Source: G963666895 sp963666895 (lineage in GTDB: Bacteria > Desulfobacterota > Desulfovibrionia > Desulfovibrionales > Desulfovibrionaceae). Taken from it: a stretch of DNA of 64,000 nt. Below the pieces are notes generated by a model. It was not told the DNA's origin, ran no database searches, and was given only the letters and a program-made list of their open reading frames with translations. The DNA lies in NCBI GenBank assembly GCA_963666895.2, contig CAXXNS010000016.1:372001-436000 (forward strand). Direction: 5' to 3'. Position numbers and translations under genes: made by a program. Shown in pieces: positions 60,707 through 64,000 of the stretch (position 1 is the first letter of the stretch; each line of letters begins with the position of its first letter).

Positions 60707-63187
60707 TTATCGTAAAACCAAAGGAGTAAGAACATGATTAATCATGGTCGATAAAGGCGGCTCCAACTGATCCATCTGGACGTCTTGCGCAAGCGCTTCC
60801 ATCCAATAGGCCGACGCCGCCCAGGTTTCTCCGCCAATCCAGGAAACCGGACCAGAATAGTACCATATCTCCTTGATTGAATGTAGCGCGGGTTGTTTTC
60901 TGAGTTCCCGCATCATTTCGACGGCTTGCCGGGTCTTTCTATTCTCTAATTGGGTCTGAAGCAGCATTTTCATCCATTCAACCACCATCTTTTGGTTCTC
61001 TTGATACTGAGCCAGTTGAGTGAACATATAAGTCGCCCGGTCCAGCCGTTCTATGCCAAGATAAAAGAGCAGGATATCGCGTAAAACCGCCTCATTGCCG
61101 GGGATGATGCTGGCCGCCAGATCATAGAGAATTGTACGTGTTTCAATATCCTTTTCTGTACGTGCGATATGGAGCAGGGTTTGTTCGATGATGCCGGGAA
61201 ACCTTAATTCCGTATTGCTCAAAAGATCAATGCTCTCTTTAACGCGCCCACTCTTGCCCAAAAGAAGCGCCTGCTGCATCCATCCCTCTGCGTATGTGGG
61301 CATAATAGCCGTCGCTTCTTCAAATTCAGTCAGAGACAAGTCAAGATATTCAGGTTTTTGGGTAATTTCCCACAATCCCCTGTAGGCTTTACCCATATAT
61401 TCATGGATGCGGTAGAAGCCAAAACTCTTTTGAGAGCGCTTAAAGTATTCAATAGCCTTGAGTAGAGTCTTTTCATCCATACTCGCGAGACCATTGAAAG
61501 TAAATTCCGCTCCAAATTCATGCAGATGCTTGCCTTGATCGGGGATTAGCTTCAACGAATGCAGCATGTCCTGATTCGCAGCGGCCTTCCACATGTTGTA
61601 TTTTTCCAAATCACCTTCTGCGTAACTCTTACTAGCCTCAATATTATAAATCCCATGTCTACGCGCGGAATAATCCGCTGTTATCATTAGCCAATTTTGC
61701 ATACTGAGAATACAGAAGATTATAAAGACTCCGCCAGCCATTCCCCAATGGATTTTATGATCCCGCTGAGTAAACCATTCAGGAGACCAGCTCCATTCTC
61801 TATCGTTAATCTGAGACGAAACCAAGGCGACATTGGCGAGAAACAAGCAACTGGCGGCCGCCATGTGAAAAGGAAAAGCGAAAAAGGCCCTGGTCATCGT
61901 GGCAAGAGTTGCAGTGATGGCAAACAAGGCTAATGGGGAGATAGGTTCTTGGGTCAGAATCTTACGCAATGACCGGAAATGAACCCAGATAAGCCAAAGC
62001 AAGCAAATTAGCCCGACTATACCAAGTTCAGCCCATAACTGAAAATAATCGTTGTGTCCACGTAGGGTATGCTGACCGAGAATCGGCAATCCGATGTGGG
62101 TATCGGGATATTTAGTAAACCATTGCTTTTGATATTCAGGATAACGGTAAGGCCAGGCCGAGAAGCCTACTCCAGCGATAGGATTCTGTTTGGCCATAAG
62201 CAGCGACATGAGCCATACGCGGGGATAAGTGCCCGAAACCAGATGCTCTGGAGGCGACAAAAAGCGTGCGACAACGCCGGATATCTCTTTTTCCTTCAGT
62301 GGCGCCCTGACGAGAAAGACGCCTGTCGAAATCATCATCAACAATAATACTGCTCCACCGAACAGCCATTGCTTTCCGGGCATTTTAAGCTTGATTCCAC
62401 TGATAGCCTTGGTTCTAAGAAGATAAATACCGCATCCCATCAGCAATACCAACGTAGCTGTCATCAGCATCAAGGCTACGCCCCGGCTGCCTCCGAGGTA
62501 AATCATAACCAAAGCTAGCAGAATAAATACGCCCAAAGAGAAAGACCACATCTGCCTTCTATAGTGAATCCACAGCATCCCGGCATAGATGACTGATATG
62601 GCCAGAAAAGCTGAACAATCGTTATTGTGCCCCATAAAGGCGCCAAGCCGTTGCCGGTCGTAATTTCCGCCAGAAAGAGTTATTGCCTTAAAGAATTTCC
62701 AGTTAAAACCCGGATCGGCAGTAGAGAGTTGCCGGATATTTCCGATTACCAGACAAACTCCACAGAAGATAACCGACCATAAGAATAGACTTCTTATATA
62801 TCGATAACGAAAACCAGTCACCCACAACGGAAACGTACAGATAAGATTAAAGAACACCCAGTAATTACGCATGGCGTCTGCATTGGGGGCGGTGAAAGAG
62901 CGTATGCCCGCCCAAACGGTTAAAGCAAGTATGGGAAGATAATATGGGCTGGCGCTAAAAGTCACTTTGCGTACAGATATGGAATACAATCCGAACATAA
63001 ACCAGGCCGACAAGGCAAGCACCTGCCCAAGCAACATTTTATGGATCAATGGATGCATGATTCCATTGTAATACAAAGCGGTTCCAATGATCTGGAAACA
63101 TAGAATCATATAGACAAATAATTCCAAATAAGAAGCCGTAGTCGACTTATTTATCATATGCTTGGCTTGACGGCTTTTGCGTGACAT
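60707..63187 (-). CDS. O-antigen ligase-like membrane protein with TPR tail
   Basis: The product has 826 residues. About 12 membrane helices (1-500) contain the Wzy/WaaL pattern, including the outer-loop signature NPIAGVGFSAWPYRYPEYQK and GQHTLRGHNDYFQLWAELGI with the key His. The C-terminal 320 residues are helical repeats resembling TPRs (YLDLSLTEFEEATAIMPTYA, EGWMQQALLLGKSGRVKESI). Such fusions occur in ligases that attach glycans to lipid A core or to pilin-like proteins. It begins 3 bp after the histidine kinase stop codon, so it is co-transcribed with it. Confidence 0.8.
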   Translation of the reverse strand: MSRKSRQAKHMINKSTTASYLELFVYMILCFQIIGTALYYNGIMHPLIHKMLLGQVLALSAWFMFGLYSISVRKVTFSASPYYLPILALTVWAGIRSFTAPNADAMRNYWVFFNLICTFPLWVTGFRYRYIRSLFLWSVIFCGVCLVIGNIRQLSTADPGFNWKFFKAITLSGGNYDRQRLGAFMGHNNDCSAFLAISVIYAGMLWIHYRRQMWSFSLGVFILLALVMIYLGGSRGVALMLMTATLVLLMGCGIYLLRTKAISGIKLKMPGKQWLFGGAVLLLMMISTGVFLVRAPLKEKEISGVVARFLSPPEHLVSGTYPRVWLMSLLMAKQNPIAGVGFSAWPYRYPEYQKQWFTKYPDTHIGLPILGQHTLRGHNDYFQLWAELGIVGLICLLWLIWVHFRSLRKILTQEPISPLALFAITATLATMTRAFFAFPFHMAAASCLFLANVALVSSQINDREWSWSPEWFTQRDHKIHWGMAGGVFIIFCILSMQNWLMITADYSARRHGIYNIEASKSYAEGDLEKYNMWKAAANQDMLHSLKLIPDQGKHLHEFGAEFTFNGLASMDEKTLLKAIEYFKRSQKSFGFYRIHEYMGKAYRGLWEITQKPEYLDLSLTEFEEATAIMPTYAEGWMQQALLLGKSGRVKESIDLLSNTELRFPGIIEQTLLHIARTEKDIETRTILYDLAASIIPGNEAVLRDILLFYLGIERLDRATYMFTQLAQYQENQKMVVEWMKMLLQTQLENRKTRQAVEMMRELRKQPALHSIKEIWYYSGPVSWIGGETWAASAYWMEALAQDVQMDQLEPPLSTMINHVLTPLVLR

Positions 63188-63190
63188 ATT

Positions 63191-64000
63191 TTATACTCCG
63201 CTATTTTCATCAAGATTATTATGCAGGGGGAGACGAATAGTGAACGTAGTTCCAGCGCCTTCAGTGCTGGCGACGTCAATCCGTCCCCCTATTGATGTAA
63301 TGATCTGATGTACTATCGATAATCCCAGACCGGTACCCTGCGCTTTTTTAGTAAAAAATGGATCAAATATCTTGTCCAGTTCCTCTTTAACAATGCCTTC
63401 GCCTTCATCGGTTACATCAACAATGGCTTCTTTTCCACGGGTTCTCATATGAATCCGCAATTTTGCTTCGGGAGCAGCATTCTCCATACTTTGCAATGCG
63501 TTGAGAAACAGATTTACGAATACAGCGGATAATTGACCTTCGTTGGCGTATATACCTACTTCCTGATTGGGATTCTGCAATTCGATTATACGCTCGCCCG
63601 CTTGATATTTCACTAAAGAATATGAGTGTTGCAGTATATCTCTAAGATCGTGAAATCCCGGTGTATCACGCTTGGGAGAAGCAAGCGACAACAATCTATC
63701 AATCAGATTCTGACAACGCTTGGTCTCTTTCTCGATCAACTCGAACTCTTCACGGTTAGGATTATCTTCTCCAACTTTCTGCTTGAGATATGCAGCGCAG
63801 GATTGAATTACTCCCAGAGGATTACCCAGCTCATGCGCCAATCCGGCGGCTATCTGCCCGGCAATAGATAATCGGTCTGAACGCAGAACCGCCGCCTGCT
63901 TGGGAATCGCAGGATTCTCTTCCTGAGCGATGGCGATGCAATAGCGCTTATTGTGGAAAGTCATATAAGATGGGTATATTTTAATAGGAAGTGGAAAATT
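63191..64000 (-). CDS. Sensor histidine kinase (5' end outside window)
   Basis: The frame is open through to the right edge, 12 codons above the first internal ATG. The text there, NFPLPIKIYPSYMTFHNKRY followed by CIAIAQ, reads like the last strands of a PAS domain, so the true start lies beyond the window. The HisKA box is GLAHELGNPLGVIQS (the phosphorylated His). HATPase boxes are FVNLFLNALQSMENA (N), VDVTDEGEGIVKEELDKIFD (G1), FFTKKAQGTGLGLSIVHQII (F/G2) and GAGTTFTIRLP. This NtrB/AtoS-like kinase usually pairs with a sigma-54 activator. The O-antigen-ligase gene follows 3 bp later. Confidence 0.9.
   Translation of the reverse strand, partial: NFPLPIKIYPSYMTFHNKRYCIAIAQEENPAIPKQAAVLRSDRLSIAGQIAAGLAHELGNPLGVIQSCAAYLKQKVGEDNPNREEFELIEKETKRCQNLIDRLLSLASPKRDTPGFHDLRDILQHSYSLVKYQAGERIIELQNPNQEVGIYANEGQLSAVFVNLFLNALQSMENAAPEAKLRIHMRTRGKEAIVDVTDEGEGIVKEELDKIFDPFFTKKAQGTGLGLSIVHQIITSIGGRIDVASTEGAGTTFTIRLPLHNNLDENSGV

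Noticed and set aside
1..64000. CRISPR array, prophage or restriction system
   Set aside because: No regularly spaced repeats, phage structural genes, Cas proteins or restriction enzymes were found on reading both strands.

Overview
The window is 64 kb from a bacterial chromosome at moderate GC. It looks like a free-living, didermic, probably uncultured lineage. The gene mix supports this: Tat-exported Gfo/Idh/MocA oxidoreductases and TIM-barrel sugar isomerases, type II/IV pseudopilins with the VPNFLNAQ-type N-terminus, secreted PQQ-type beta-propellers, IPT/TIG plus dockerin proteins, DUF4159, several GT-C glycosyltransferases and a corrinoid one-carbon cluster. This combination is common in Hydrogenedentes-, Sumerlaeota-, Omnitrophota- or Planctomycetes-like genomes. 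No rRNA or marker gene is present, so the phylum is only a guess.

1-11.7 kb is an accessory region. A partial secreted dockerin/TIG protein runs off the left edge. It is followed by a complete insertion sequence with 14-bp terminal repeats and a transposase split by a -1 frameshift at an A9 tract. A 61-bp copy of the 3' half of tRNA-Arg(ACG) then faces the intact tRNA-Arg 6 kb away in the arrangement expected of attachment sites. Between them lie a decayed ORF and two secreted beta-propeller proteins, the larger carrying a methyltransferase-like domain.

11.9-29.4 kb holds a Tat-exported isomerase/oxidoreductase pair, a VanX-like dipeptidase, a pseudopilin, a VanZ-like protein, a sodium symporter with aminopeptidase P, two leucine-rich-repeat proteins with pilin-like N-termini, LemA with its partner, a cytoplasmic Gfo/Idh protein, an operon of two GT-C glycosyltransferases around a PmtA-like methyltransferase, ThpR and a DUF4159 protein.

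29.4-36.2 kb is a minus-strand operon for corrinoid-dependent methyl transfer to tetrahydrofolate: corrinoid protein, homocysteine methyltransferase family protein, DUF1638, UroD-type methyltransferase, reductive activator and formate-THF ligase. An HPt/receiver pair, tRNA-Ser(GGA), an MDR dehydrogenase and a sugar isomerase follow. Next comes a four-gene group (HAD, unknown enzyme, RfaE-like kinase, ABC-2 permease) that suggests surface-sugar metabolism.

44.6-52.6 kb is one giant 2,664-residue cytoplasmic protein of unknown function, with a long leader and a strong terminator. Its C-terminus carries an ATP-grasp-like set of residues, and it is the best candidate in the window for something undescribed. 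The rest holds an SGNH hydrolase with an inserted domain, another GT-C enzyme, a DapA-family lyase, a cyclase-family hydrolase, HicB with a broken hicA, an S41 protease, an O-antigen-ligase/TPR protein, and a histidine kinase that runs off the right edge. At least two kinds of small palindromic repeat are scattered between genes.
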